A stretch of 64,000 nt of DNA from Brevibacterium antiquum CNRZ 918 (GTDB lineage: Bacteria > Actinomycetota > Actinomycetes > Actinomycetales > Brevibacteriaceae). A program made the translations under genes and the position numbers. Position 1 is the first letter of the stretch. Every line of letters begins with the position of its first letter. The DNA is taken from assembly GCF_900169145.1 (NCBI RefSeq), contig NZ_FXZD01000005.1, positions 124,001 to 188,000 on the forward strand, written 5' to 3'. Shown here one piece after another: positions 1 to 9,236 of the stretch. The notes beneath the pieces are model-generated. The model was given only the letters and a program-made list of their open reading frames with translations, was not told the DNA's origin and did not search any database.

Positions 1-38
1 ACCATTGCATGATCATCAGCAATCACAATGCGAATCAC
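1..38 (-). CDS. Response regulator, NarL type (N-terminus only, cut by window edge)
   Basis: Only the first 12 codons lie in the window. A GTG start at 38 overlaps the stop of the upstream kinase (GTGA), so the two genes are translationally coupled. The visible peptide, MIRIVIADDHAM, is the classic start of a CheY-like receiver: a hydrophobic first strand followed by the acidic pair that binds Mg2+. By context it is the cognate partner of the adjacent HisKA_3 kinase. The output domain is outside the window; a LuxR/NarL helix-turn-helix is expected from the family of the kinase but is not seen. Confidence 0.8.
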   Translation of the reverse strand, partial: MIRIVIADDHAM

Positions 39-1456
39 GCGTTGCTCCTCTCGTCACCCTGCGATTGATCTGCCGTGTCATCTGCATCTGCGCCTGTGTC
101 GTTTTTGGCTGTGCCGCCTGAGCTTGTGCCGGTGAGAACCTCGCGACCGCTGGTCTTGTCTGAGTCAGTCTTGTGTGAGTCAGTCTTGTGAGATTTGCTC
201 GTGTCCGAATCACCCTTGTGCGCATCGGCCACGGCCAGCGGCAGCACGGCCTCAACTTCGAAACCGCCGCTGCTGCTCCAGCCGGTCCGGAGTTCCCCTC
301 CGACCGAGGCGGCACGTTCCCGCATCCCAATGAGGCCCTGATGACGGTGAGCCTCGTTCTTCGCCGCTTCCGTCGGGCCTTTTCCAGCAGTGTTGACGAC
401 GTTGATCCACAGGGCAGTGCCGCCGCTGTCGACCTTGATGTGGATCTGTGATTCGGCGGCGTGACGGATGGCATTGCTCAGCGCCTCCTGGACGATGCGA
501 TATCCGGCCAGCCCTGTGCTGTCGCGCAGGCTGTGATCGAGCGGTTCCCCGCTGCGTTCCATGGTGACGTTGACTCCGGCCTGCTGTGCCTTCTTCACCA
601 GGCCCTCGACTTCGGAGAACTTCGGCTGGGGCGCGAGCTCCTGGCCCGAATCGTCATTGCGCAGCACGCCCAGCAGCCCTCGCATCTCGGTGAGGGCATG
701 ACGTGCGGAGACAGAGATGTCTTCGAACTCCTTCTCCACGTCCGAATCGATGTTGGGATGGCGGAACGGTGCGCTCGAGGCCTGGATATTGATGATCGAC
801 ATGCTGTGGGCGACGATGTCGTGCAGTTCACGGGCAATCCGCGTCTTCTCCTCGACGACGACGCGCTTCGAATGTTCCTCGGCAGTGTTCTCCTGTTCTT
901 GCAGCAGCTGCGATCGGATCAGATGCCACTGCTGGACAATGACTGCAGCCACATAGAAGCCACCGGCGATACAGGAGAAGACGACGATGTTGACGATCGC
1001 GGAATCCGACCTGCTTTCGGAGTACTGAATGTGCCCGAAGACGGCCGCGGCCGCAGAGATCGCGATGCTCGCCAACAGCGCGGCCAAAGCCACACCCCAG
1101 TGGGCACGAAGTCCGACGATGAGGATGATGAGGGTCTGAGTGATCATCATCGGCACCATCCACGGCCAAGGAGCACCCGAAAGATACGGGCCGAGCAGCG
1201 GCAGGACACCGCAGGCAATGACAGAGACGATCGCGCCGAAGAGTGGACGCAGCATCGACAGCGGCATCGACCCCGCGTGGATCACGGTGACGATGAATGC
1301 CAGGGCAACGGGAACTTCATGGACTCCCACCGCGATCGAGGATTCGACGGCGAGCATTACGATGGCAGTGAAGATCACCGCCACCCAGGCCAGGGCCTCA
1401 GGATTGAATCTGCGGTCTGGTGGCAGAAATCTGTCGAACAGCTTGCTGAACAGCAC
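35..1456 (-). CDS. Sensor histidine kinase, NarL/DesK (HisKA_3) family
   Basis: Membrane sensor kinase of a two-component system. Several hydrophobic segments fill roughly residues 20-170. The dimerisation/phosphoacceptor box ARELHDIVAHSMSI, with the phosphorylated His, is near residue 212. The ATP-binding domain follows, with GYRIVQEALSNAIRHA near residue 315 and a GLIGMRERA glycine box. There is no obvious large extracellular domain, so the membrane part may do the sensing. The last 65 or so residues are an odd hydrophilic tail with repeats such as SHKTDSHKTDSDKTS, not part of the kinase fold and encoded by direct repeats around 160-200. The response regulator gene overlaps its stop codon. 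The signal sensed is unknown. Confidence 0.9.
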   Translation of the reverse strand: MLFSKLFDRFLPPDRRFNPEALAWVAVIFTAIVMLAVESSIAVGVHEVPVALAFIVTVIHAGSMPLSMLRPLFGAIVSVIACGVLPLLGPYLSGAPWPWMVPMMITQTLIILIVGLRAHWGVALAALLASIAISAAAAVFGHIQYSESRSDSAIVNIVVFSCIAGGFYVAAVIVQQWHLIRSQLLQEQENTAEEHSKRVVVEEKTRIARELHDIVAHSMSIINIQASSAPFRHPNIDSDVEKEFEDISVSARHALTEMRGLLGVLRNDDSGQELAPQPKFSEVEGLVKKAQQAGVNVTMERSGEPLDHSLRDSTGLAGYRIVQEALSNAIRHAAESQIHIKVDSGGTALWINVVNTAGKGPTEAAKNEAHRHQGLIGMRERAASVGGELRTGWSSSGGFEVEAVLPLAVADAHKGDSDTSKSHKTDSHKTDSDKTSGREVLTGTSSGGTAKNDTGADADDTADQSQGDERSNA

Positions 1457-1601
1457 GAATTCCGGTTCTCCTTCTGCGGCCTTGAGCCGACCTGAAAGAT
1501 CGAATCACTTGGCACACTTCGTCAGTGTGACATTAGCAAACACGGCTATGCGTCCGGTGAGAGTTCCGAGGCGGCACCGCTGCGAATCGGAAAATGGGAA
1601 A

Positions 1602-1641
1602 GCAGAAGCCAGAGACCGCCGAGGTGGTCTCTGGCTTCTGC
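1602..1641 (-). terminator. Hairpin terminator downstream of the DUF4352 gene
   Basis: Perfect 16-bp inverted repeat: arms 1602-1617 and 1626-1641 around an 8-nt loop. On the minus strand it comes 50 nt after the DUF4352 stop and is followed by a T-rich stretch (TTTCCCATTTT), as in an intrinsic terminator. Between it and the stop are two copies of GTTCAGGCTGATCCG. Confidence 0.75.
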
Positions 1642-1691
1642 CAGCTGTTCAGGCTGATCCGATCGAGTTCAGGCTGATCCGGTCAAGTCGC

Positions 1692-2549
1692 TCAGCCGAG
1701 TGAGATCTCGATCGGGTCGGAGAAGAGTCCGCCTTCGAATGTGAGTTTGTCCGGTGAGACATCGGCGGGTACGTCGAAGACGAGCACTCCCTTGGCTGTG
1801 TTGCCCGGGTTGATCTCTTCGGCGAAGAGGATGGAATCCTCGGCCGCATAGAGTCCGGCTTCCGAATCCGCGGAATAGGTGTTCCCGGATTCGTCGCCGA
1901 GCTTGATGTTGTCTTCCCAGAAGAAGTCCGGTGCTGAAGCCGTGTTCTTCACGGACAGGTCGACGACGACGAACTGTCCCTGAGCTTCTGCTCCCATGAA
2001 CTCGTCACCGACAGAGGAGATACCGTCCTTGACGGAGTTGACTGTGACTTCCCAATCCTCAGCTGCCACCGCATCGCCGATGCCATAGCTGGCGGCAGCG
2101 TCCTCTGCAGCTGGCTCGTCTGCGGCTGGCTCTTCCTTCGCCTTGTCCCCGCCTGCTTCTTCATCCTCGGCGACGCCAGCGGATGATTCGGTGTTCTCTG
2201 TCGCGTCGTCTCCCCCGCCGGAGATGGCAGCGCCGATGACGATGACGACCAGAATGAGAACGATCCAGAACCACCAGCGCTTGAGCAGCGGCTTCTTGCG
2301 CTTCGGCGGCTTCTGTCCCGAATTGCCGGGACCGTGCGCGCCTGGACCGTACCCACCGGGTCCTGCTGTGGCGGTGCCCGGATAGGCAGCACCTGGGTAA
2401 CCCGACGCCTGCGGATCAGTCATCTGCGGGCCGGGCACGCGGTAGGTGGGGCCTTGCGCATGGGCACCGGGCTGGGCGTGAGGCTGGGCACCGGGCTGTG
2501 TTTGAGGCTGGGCACCGGGCTGGGCGTGAGGATCGTTATGAGTGGACAT
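1692..2549 (-). CDS. DUF4352 domain protein with proline/glutamine-rich N-terminus and one membrane helix
   Basis: A cytoplasmic N-terminus rich in Pro, Gln and Ala (repeats of the type AQPGAQP over the first 35 residues), a basic stretch, then one transmembrane helix at about residues 92-115 (WWFWIVLILVVIVIGA). An acidic Ala/Glu linker follows, and a C-terminal beta-rich DUF4352 domain (about 150-285) expected outside the membrane. DUF4352 proteins are immunoglobulin-like and mostly uncharacterised. Two adjacent ATGs are possible. AAAGGAG is only 1 nt before the first (2552) and 4 nt before the second, so I chose 2549. It sits between two kinase/regulator pairs, so a signalling or envelope role is possible but not shown. 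Confidence 0.8.
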   Translation of the reverse strand: MSTHNDPHAQPGAQPQTQPGAQPHAQPGAHAQGPTYRVPGPQMTDPQASGYPGAAYPGTATAGPGGYGPGAHGPGNSGQKPPKRKKPLLKRWWFWIVLILVVIVIGAAISGGGDDATENTESSAGVAEDEEAGGDKAKEEPAADEPAAEDAAASYGIGDAVAAEDWEVTVNSVKDGISSVGDEFMGAEAQGQFVVVDLSVKNTASAPDFFWEDNIKLGDESGNTYSADSEAGLYAAEDSILFAEEINPGNTAKGVLVFDVPADVSPDKLTFEGGLFSDPIEISLG

Positions 2550-2768
2550 CATGCTCCTTTGAAGATGAGCGCCGCGCTCCGCTGCGAGGCGGTTCGAAGT
2601 GGCGGGCGCAAGTGAAATAGCGAGGTTCGCGTTGATACCCCTTCAGCATTCCGCCTCGGCGAAGAATGAACATCAACCGATCGGATCGACCTCTATCATC
2701 GATCGGCCAGACGACGGCATCCTGATGGTTGACCTCTGGTGTCAGCCCGTGCGGTTACGATTCCTGTT

Positions 2769-4271
2769 GTGACAGGTCATCCGCTTCCATCGCCGCATCA
2801 TGGCTCCCCCGTCCCACCGAGGCCGGCCCAGCCACCGATGCCTGCTGCTCCCACAGCACCTCACACCACGTCCCAGAACCACGGGCAGTCGGCTCCGACG
2901 ACTGCCCGTGCAGATGGTCCTGTGGCCTCACCTTCCCCTGTTGCCTCGCGTTCCGACCGCAAACGGCATCTCAAGCACGGAGTCCAGCTGGCGGTGAGCA
3001 TCCTCGTCGGCGTTGCCGCCTACGTGACGGGCTTGGTCATTTCAGCGATGGCGCTGCAGGCGAACCCGTGGGCCTTCGGCAGCAACGGTGAGCTCACGAA
3101 CACGGGAATCGTCGTAGTCTTGCTGCTGTGTCTCGTCTGGCTCAGCGTCTTCTTGCGTCGTCGGTGGCCTCTCGTCCCGTTCATCGTCGGTGCGCTCCTC
3201 GCGGCGGGCTGGGGCGATGGTCTTCTGCTCCTCATCGGCATGTTCCATATCGTCGTTCGTGGGCCCCGAGCGCGGATGCTCGTCACAGCTGTCATAGGGT
3301 CGGCGCTCATCACCGCCGGAGTGATACGCCACTGCCTCCTGCCGCCCGAGCTCAACCCATTCGGGATCATGATTGTGGGAGATCCGACGGTGATCACCGA
3401 CTCCGAGGCTTCTGCCCCACCCGCGGACTCTCTGCTGGCTATGAACCTGATGACGATCATCGCCGGTGTCGTTGGACTCGGCGTGAGCATCGGGTTCGGT
3501 CTGCTGCTGCGTCGGACTCGCAGAATGAGGGCAGTCGAGACGATCGCCCAGCGTGAGGCCGAACGCAGCGAATCGCTGACCTCGGAACTCGCTCGTCAGT
3601 CCGAGCGCAATCGCCTGGCCCGGGAGCTTCACGACACCCTCTCCCACCGCTTGTCCGTCATCTCCCTGCACTCCAGCGCCCTGGAAGTCGGAACCCAGGA
3701 CGACGCCGAGGTGGCAACTGTCGCCTCCGCGCTGCGGCGAGAAGCACGTGCCTCGCTGGAAGATCTGCGCCACCTCGTCGGTGGTGTGCGTGAAGGAACC
3801 TTGAGTGAGCACAGCCAACTGGGACCGACATCGACCCCGCCGAGCCTGGCGTCCATGGATTCCATTCCGCAGCTCATCGCTTCGGTACAGGCAACCGGCA
3901 CCCAGATTCGTCCGTCAATCATCTTGCAGGACGTTGAGAGTGCTCCCACGGTGCTTGACCGTGCGGTCTATCGCATTGTGCAGGAGTCGCTGACGAACGC
4001 GTTGAAGCACTCCCCGGACGCACCTGTGGATCTGAACCTGAGCGTTTCAGCGAATCAAGGAGCACGCATCGTCGTCTCGAACTCACTGCCGACGGCCACG
4101 ACGAACCGAGATTCAGACTCAGTCTTGTCGACGAGCGGTTCGGGAGCCGGGCTTGAGGGGATTCGTGAGAGGGCGCACATGCTCTCGGGCACGGTCGATA
4201 TCGGTCCTCGTGAGAGTTTTTTCGTCGTGGACGTGTCCTTCCCACCGTTCGAACGCCAGCCTCAGCGCTGA
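2769..4271 (+). CDS. Sensor histidine kinase, NarL/DesK (HisKA_3) family
   Basis: Second membrane kinase of the window, partner of the regulator 109 nt downstream. A Pro/Ser-rich cytoplasmic leader of about 65 residues precedes four to five membrane segments (about residues 70-260), then the phosphoacceptor box LARELHDTLSHRLSVIS near residue 287 and an ATPase domain with YRIVQESLTNALKHS and GLEGIRERAHMLSG. The start is uncertain. GTG at 2769 has no Shine-Dalgarno but a TACGAT hexamer (2756-2761) 7 nt upstream, as expected of a leaderless gene. An in-frame GTG at 2739 would add 10 residues. The kinase core is certain; the signal is not known. Confidence 0.85.
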   Translation: MTGHPLPSPHHGSPVPPRPAQPPMPAAPTAPHTTSQNHGQSAPTTARADGPVASPSPVASRSDRKRHLKHGVQLAVSILVGVAAYVTGLVISAMALQANPWAFGSNGELTNTGIVVVLLLCLVWLSVFLRRRWPLVPFIVGALLAAGWGDGLLLLIGMFHIVVRGPRARMLVTAVIGSALITAGVIRHCLLPPELNPFGIMIVGDPTVITDSEASAPPADSLLAMNLMTIIAGVVGLGVSIGFGLLLRRTRRMRAVETIAQREAERSESLTSELARQSERNRLARELHDTLSHRLSVISLHSSALEVGTQDDAEVATVASALRREARASLEDLRHLVGGVREGTLSEHSQLGPTSTPPSLASMDSIPQLIASVQATGTQIRPSIILQDVESAPTVLDRAVYRIVQESLTNALKHSPDAPVDLNLSVSANQGARIVVSNSLPTATTNRDSDSVLSTSGSGAGLEGIRERAHMLSGTVDIGPRESFFVVDVSFPPFERQPQR

Positions 4272-4368
4272 GGCTTCTCACCTGCCAGACGGCGTCCGTT
4301 CGTGGTAACTCTTCTCTGCCGATGCGGTGCCCGCACAGTTCCACCACTCCCGTGTCCTAGGCCTCCTG

Positions 4369-4374
4369 TAGTCT
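4369..4374 (+). promoter_or_regulatory. -10 hexamer TAGTCT of a putative leaderless promoter
   Basis: TAGTCT ends 6 nt before the ATG at 4381, so transcription would start at or next to the start codon. No Shine-Dalgarno is present. The same hexamer at the same distance precedes the helicase gene at 62392. Confidence 0.45.
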
Positions 4375-4380
4375 GTTTTC

Positions 4381-5067
4381 ATGGCTCAGACTTCTCCCAG
4401 CATTCGTGTCCTCCTCGTCGACGATGACTCGATGGTGCTGACTGGTCTCAAGGCCATACTTCAGGTCGCTGACGACATTGACACGGTCGGAACCGCTGTC
4501 AATGGTGAAGGGGCGCTGGAGCAAGCCTCGCTGCATTTCCCGGACATCGTGCTCATGGATGTGCGGATGCCGGGAATCGGCGGCATCGAGGCGACACAGC
4601 GGTTGACCAACAGTGTGCGACCGCCCAAGGTCATTGCTCTCACCAGTTTCGATTCTGATGACTATCTCTTCGGCGCTCTTGAAGCGGGCGCCTCTGGTTT
4701 CCTCCTTAAAGACATCGGTCCTGCGGAGCTTGCCGAGGCCATCAGGAAGGTTCACTCCGGCGAGTCGATTCTGGCACCACAGGCCACGTTGAGGATCATC
4801 AGAGCCATCACCGCCAAACAAGACCATCGGACCAAACGCGAAGCTGCCGAGCTCATCTCCACGCTGACAGCGAAGGAACGTGAGATCGCCGTCCTCGTCG
4901 CTCAGGGGCTGTCGAATCGGGAGATCGCCGAGGCAACCTATTCCAGCGAGGCCACCGTGAAGACTCATCTCAACCGAGTGAACGTCAAATTCGATGCCAG
5001 CAACCGAGTCCGCATCGCTGTCCTTGTCGAGAGGTCTGGCTTGACCGAGGGATCCAGCATCAGCTGA
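4381..5067 (+). CDS. Response regulator, NarL/FixJ family
   Basis: 228 residues, the usual length. The receiver has the acidic cluster DDD at 14-16, the phosphorylatable Asp60 in VLMDVRMPG, the Thr/Ser switch in ALTSFDSDDY and the Lys in FLLKDIGPAELAEAI. The C-terminal LuxR-type helix-turn-helix (about 160-220) reads LTAKEREIAVLVAQGLSNRE followed by IAEATYSSEATVKTHL. A DNA-binding regulator paired with the kinase just upstream, probably from its own leaderless promoter. The following 140 nt, up to the convergent HNH gene, hold nothing I recognise. Confidence 0.92.
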   Translation: MAQTSPSIRVLLVDDDSMVLTGLKAILQVADDIDTVGTAVNGEGALEQASLHFPDIVLMDVRMPGIGGIEATQRLTNSVRPPKVIALTSFDSDDYLFGALEAGASGFLLKDIGPAELAEAIRKVHSGESILAPQATLRIIRAITAKQDHRTKREAAELISTLTAKEREIAVLVAQGLSNREIAEATYSSEATVKTHLNRVNVKFDASNRVRIAVLVERSGLTEGSSIS

Positions 5068-5207
5068 AGGTTCCCGGCCCGCTCACGCCCGAAGATCACC
5101 ACTGATATATCCTCATGATGATCTGCTCTGATGTGACCCGCCCGGTCTGAACTGGTCTGCTCAGCTCAGTAGCCTCGCGTCTGCACCTGGCACAGTTCTG
5201 CTGTGGT

Positions 5208-7571
5208 TCAGAACGGTGGCGGATCATTCGCGAGATCGTGTTCCCATTGAACACGTGCGGATCGCCAGGCCTTGTTGATGCGAACGTACTCGATCTTCGA
5301 AGTCCGGTTATCGGCTGACTTCTTCGCCCTGTAGTCGGGATGGATTCTGCGACGACCCCGCGGTAGTCGTTTCATTGTCACCGGGTTCGGCCCCGGCGGC
5401 AGGCAGCGTTGGAATACTGCGTTTTCCCAATCCAACATCCGATCAATCATCAGCTGTCGGCGCTTGACCCTCGCCAGGTCATAGCTCTCCTGCAGGCGCC
5501 GCTGCTGGTCAGCACGTCTCTGTTCGCTCCGCCTCGCTTCGTCACGTTCTCGAATAGTCGTCTCACCGGGCATGAGTTCCAAAACGTACGGCGGTGGAGG
5601 AACTTTGTCCTTCGGAAACCGCCACTTTCTAGGGCTGACCTCAGTGAGCGCGTAGAACTCGAGCGCTTGAGCGGCGTCGACGGGCTGATCGGGAGCCGCG
5701 ACCGTGGCCGTCACACCATGAGAGAACTCGTATTCGACCAGGCCAGACTTTGGCATCCGCACTGAGTAGTTTCGGGCAGTCTTCACCGCATGGTGCTTTT
5801 TGCACAACGGATGCAAGTTACTGAATCGAGTCAGCCCGCCCTGGTCAGTGTGTTCATGGTCGAAGGGAATGATGTGGTCGATCTCTGACTTCTCAGCTCG
5901 TCGACTGCACCCCGGTACTGTGCAGATCGCCCATTTCGCAATCAGTGTTCTCCGAACATCGTTTGGAATCCGATAGGTGGTGGCCTTTGCGTCGATGGGC
6001 GTGCCTGTTGCCGGATCTGTCAGTATTCTCGTCAGCGTTTTCGAACGGGCCCCGATACGTCGTGCGGTCTCTGCTGGCACCGGCGAACCGTCCGCCAGAA
6101 TTCCCGGAAGTTCGGATTCGCCGGCCAGTGTCAGGAAGGGAACCGTGACCACGACGGCCGCTTGGTTTGATATCCACCACTGGTCGGTGGGCATGCCAAC
6201 CGTGACATCATATTCGGCGATTTCTTCTTGCGGTGGCGAGCCGAGTGAAAAGGCCGTACTGCTCGGGGCTGACCCTGCAGTACCTTTCGCACAGTCGGTT
6301 AGCCCGCTGACACCTTGATCATCGAAGTCGAACAGTGGATTCCCGTTGTCGTCAAGAAGCGAGAACTCGGAGGTGTTTTGGATTCCGGTCACCGGTTCGA
6401 TCCGCTTGACCTTGATGTTCAACTTCGGCTGAGGGCGGGTTGCAATGTCAAACATGAGATTGCTGATGGTGCGCTCGTCGACGACTTCAACACCGGGCGC
6501 CAGATTGAAAGTGTTGGTCTCTCCTGCGTGAATCGCTCGCGCCATAGCTTGGATGCGCTGAAAACTGGCATGGACCTCAGCCGCCGGACCTGTCAGCGTC
6601 ATGCACGCGGTTCCATCCTTGAACGTGTCGACATCTACTCGACGACGACGAGCGGCTGCCTCCGCCCGGTCTTCTGCCGGTTCGAGGAGTTGAATCTTCT
6701 TACGCAGTGCGGTTCGGAAGTACTCGCTCGTCACGTCGGCTCTTCTGACGGAGAGATGCTCGTCCAGTCGGGGCAGGAAACGCATGGCAACCGTTTGGCA
6801 CAGGTCGGCGGCGGCATCAACGTGGGCCTGGGTGAATTCTCCGTCGCGGACGCGGTCGGCGAATCGTGGGAGACCGTGTATCACCGTCATCGCCGCAGTC
6901 AGGCGACGGTAAGTGCGGGGCGTGGAGGTTCCAAAAATTGCGGAGATCTCAACGAGGTCCTCGGTGAACACATTGTCGTGGATCCAACGTGAGAAGTCGG
7001 TTTCAGGGTCGAAGCCAGGGAAGTCCGGAGGTTCAACGGGTTCGGGTTCTGGTTCAACCTCAGGCGTACGAACGTTCTGCGCAAATTCGGCGTCATAGTG
7101 CATCACTGTTGTCGGAGTGTCGACGACGACTACGAGGTCGGTGCAGGGCTGGTCGATGTCGAATTCGTCCAGCGGTCCCGAATTCCAAGCAATATCGCTG
7201 ACGGTCACACGTTCCGCGGCCTCTCTGACCCGTTCTTCTTCTGAGGGTTCTCGACATCGTTCGACTGAGCCGGCAATCGTGGCAAACGTGTACGGGTCGT
7301 CTCCATCAGGGACATCGGTTCCGTGGTGCTGGATGACCTGCTCGAGGATGACTCCAGCGCTGAGTTCGAATACCTTCAGCTGTGCTTGGTCGTACTCAGC
7401 AGATGCACTGCCGAGATGGGTGACGCTGGATTCGTAGCGAACGCTGTACCGAGGCGACGCACTTTCATCTGCACTTTCATCTGCACTTGCTCCGGCGTCT
7501 TTGCCGGCGGAGTCGGGTTTCCCCTTTTCTTCGCGGCGTTGGTCGTTGTGGGATTCGGATGTGCTTCTCAT
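5208..7571 (-). CDS. DUF222 / HNH endonuclease domain protein (13E12-repeat type)
   Basis: A 787-residue protein with an N-terminal DUF222 domain and a C-terminal HNH nuclease domain at about residues 549-597: CTVPGC, then the DH pair in EIDHIIPF, the central Asn in SNLHPLC and the final CKKHH. The Cys pairs suggest a structural zinc. Such proteins are highly multiplied in actinobacteria (the REP13E12 family of mycobacteria); their role is unknown, and some copies act as prophage integration sites. The first 50 residues are charged and low-complexity, and the last 100 are Arg-rich, which would suit DNA binding. The gene stands alone between convergent and divergent neighbours. Confidence 0.9.
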   Translation of the reverse strand: MRSTSESHNDQRREEKGKPDSAGKDAGASADESADESASPRYSVRYESSVTHLGSASAEYDQAQLKVFELSAGVILEQVIQHHGTDVPDGDDPYTFATIAGSVERCREPSEEERVREAAERVTVSDIAWNSGPLDEFDIDQPCTDLVVVVDTPTTVMHYDAEFAQNVRTPEVEPEPEPVEPPDFPGFDPETDFSRWIHDNVFTEDLVEISAIFGTSTPRTYRRLTAAMTVIHGLPRFADRVRDGEFTQAHVDAAADLCQTVAMRFLPRLDEHLSVRRADVTSEYFRTALRKKIQLLEPAEDRAEAAARRRRVDVDTFKDGTACMTLTGPAAEVHASFQRIQAMARAIHAGETNTFNLAPGVEVVDERTISNLMFDIATRPQPKLNIKVKRIEPVTGIQNTSEFSLLDDNGNPLFDFDDQGVSGLTDCAKGTAGSAPSSTAFSLGSPPQEEIAEYDVTVGMPTDQWWISNQAAVVVTVPFLTLAGESELPGILADGSPVPAETARRIGARSKTLTRILTDPATGTPIDAKATTYRIPNDVRRTLIAKWAICTVPGCSRRAEKSEIDHIIPFDHEHTDQGGLTRFSNLHPLCKKHHAVKTARNYSVRMPKSGLVEYEFSHGVTATVAAPDQPVDAAQALEFYALTEVSPRKWRFPKDKVPPPPYVLELMPGETTIRERDEARRSEQRRADQQRRLQESYDLARVKRRQLMIDRMLDWENAVFQRCLPPGPNPVTMKRLPRGRRRIHPDYRAKKSADNRTSKIEYVRINKAWRSARVQWEHDLANDPPPF

Positions 7572-7937
7572 CGTGTGTCACCTGCCTCGTACATCTTTGT
7601 CGGGAAGAGTGAGTAAAGCATTAACTGAATCATCTGTTATCTATAGTTTATATTATTCGAATACTAATTGTACATACCAGACTGAGAATTACTTGTGACT
7701 CTTTTCAAATATCTTAGATACTCTCAGGTCTATTCGTTGTTCAATGTTCTCAGACGGCACTGACACGAGAGCGTTGTCACGACACCCCGCAATCTACGGC
7801 CCTCATAAGGACCAGGCCCCCGATGAAGGCATCCGGCCTCGCCTCTGCCGAGGGCGACTCACTCACCGGCCATGCCATGGCCTGCATTGCGAGATGGCGC
7901 TGTCAGCAAATGAGATTTCGTTTATGTTGAGGGGCGC
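7572..7937. promoter_or_regulatory. Intergenic region with AT-rich block upstream of the HNH gene
   Basis: A 366-bp divergent intergenic region. Positions about 7611-7745 are strikingly AT-rich against the surrounding DNA (for example ATCTATAGTTTATATTATTC) and probably hold the HNH gene promoter on the minus strand; I cannot pick a single -10/-35 pair with confidence. The rest (7746-7937) returns to high GC and ends with GAGGGG just before the transporter start. Confidence 0.5.
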
Positions 7938-9236
7938 GTGACGTGCGGTTTCATCTGCGCAATCGTCGTCGGGCTGATGTTCGTCATCGGCACCTGGCGT
8001 GACATCAACATGGGCCTGCTGGGCTTCGTCGCGGCGGCAGGAGTCGGCGGGCTCGTCCTCCACCATGCCCCAGAAGAGTTTCTCGCCGGCTTTCCCGTCG
8101 ACCTGTTCCTCACACTTGTGGGTCTGACCTATCTGTTCGGCTTCGCCCAGAACAACGGAGTCATTGAGGTCATCGTCAGTTGGTGCGTCAATCTCGTCGG
8201 CGGTCGAACTGCGCTCATGCCGTGGATCTTCTTCACGCTCACCGCGATCCTCATCTCGCTGGGTGCGCTCTTCGCCGTGGCCATCATCGCACCGTTGGCT
8301 TTGTCGTTCGCGCGTAAGCACCGGATCAACCAGTTCATGGTCGGCCTCCTCGTCGTCCACGGCGCACTGGCTGGAGCCTTCTCCCCCATCAGCGTCTACG
8401 GCATCTTCATCAACGACTACCTCGCTAAGAACGGTCTGACTCCGACCCCGGTGTCACTGTTCTTGGCACCGCTGATCTTCAACGTGGTCTTCGCTCTCGT
8501 CGTTTACTTCGTCCTCCATCGTCGACCTGGATTGCGCGCCGAGGCAGACGATGCCCTGTCCCGTGGAATCGAGAGTTCCGAGACCGGGAGTTCCGTAGCC
8601 GCTACAAACATCACCCGCACAAGCATCACCCGGTTGACCCGGAGCCAGGTGCCGACCCTGATCGGACTCATCGCTATGGCGCTGTCGGTGCTGATCTTCG
8701 GCTGGGACGTCGGCATTGTGACGATCACAATCGCGGTCGCTCTCACCTTCATCAGTCCGGCCGCGGGTAAGGCTGCGATGACCAAGGTCTCGTGGTCGGT
8801 CGTCATTCTCATCACCGGTGTCCTCACCTACATCTCCGTCCTCCAGGCCGCTGGCACCGTCGAATGGGTCTCGGCGGGGATCTCGGCGATCGGCGTTCCA
8901 CTGCTGGCCGCCCTTCTGCTCTTCTACATGTCGGGGCTCATCTCTGCGCTGGCCTCATCGCTGGCGATCATCGGCGTCGTTATCGCCTTGGCCGTTCCTT
9001 TCCTCGAGTCAGGGGACGTGCATGTGGGCGGATTCGTCGCAGCATTGGCGATAGCGGCGACGATCGTCGACATCAGCCCGTTCTCAACCAACGGTGCGAT
9101 GCTGCTGGCCAATGTGCACTCGACGATCCGTGACCGTTACTACAAGCAGATGATCGGCTATGCCGGCCTCATGTGCCTCATCGGTCCCGGACTGGCTTGG
9201 GTGGTCGCAGCGGTGCCGTCTGTGCTGACGGTGTGA
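7938..9236 (+). CDS. MatC-type (SLC13-like) dicarboxylate/organic acid transporter
   Basis: A 432-residue polytopic membrane protein with 11-12 hydrophobic helices. The N-terminal part (VVGLMFVIGTWRDINMGLLG, then VGLTYLFGFAQNNG) matches the MatC N-terminal family, named after the rhizobial malonate carrier; a second half with SPFSTNGAMLLAN carries the second SN-type substrate motif. Predicted to import a di- or monocarboxylate. GTG 7938 is the only start after an in-frame stop at 7911, and GAGGGG lies 3 nt before it. The next gene, 214 nt downstream on the same strand, is an M20 deacylase, so the substrate may be an N-acylated amino acid or the acid it releases (inference). Confidence 0.82.
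   Translation: MTCGFICAIVVGLMFVIGTWRDINMGLLGFVAAAGVGGLVLHHAPEEFLAGFPVDLFLTLVGLTYLFGFAQNNGVIEVIVSWCVNLVGGRTALMPWIFFTLTAILISLGALFAVAIIAPLALSFARKHRINQFMVGLLVVHGALAGAFSPISVYGIFINDYLAKNGLTPTPVSLFLAPLIFNVVFALVVYFVLHRRPGLRAEADDALSRGIESSETGSSVAATNITRTSITRLTRSQVPTLIGLIAMALSVLIFGWDVGIVTITIAVALTFISPAAGKAAMTKVSWSVVILITGVLTYISVLQAAGTVEWVSAGISAIGVPLLAALLLFYMSGLISALASSLAIIGVVIALAVPFLESGDVHVGGFVAALAIAATIVDISPFSTNGAMLLANVHSTIRDRYYKQMIGYAGLMCLIGPGLAWVVAAVPSVLTV

Noticed and set aside
461..1495. A 344-codon plus-strand frame opposite the first histidine kinase
   Set aside because: Antisense to a complete kinase with H-box and ATPase motifs; the composition is shadow-like.
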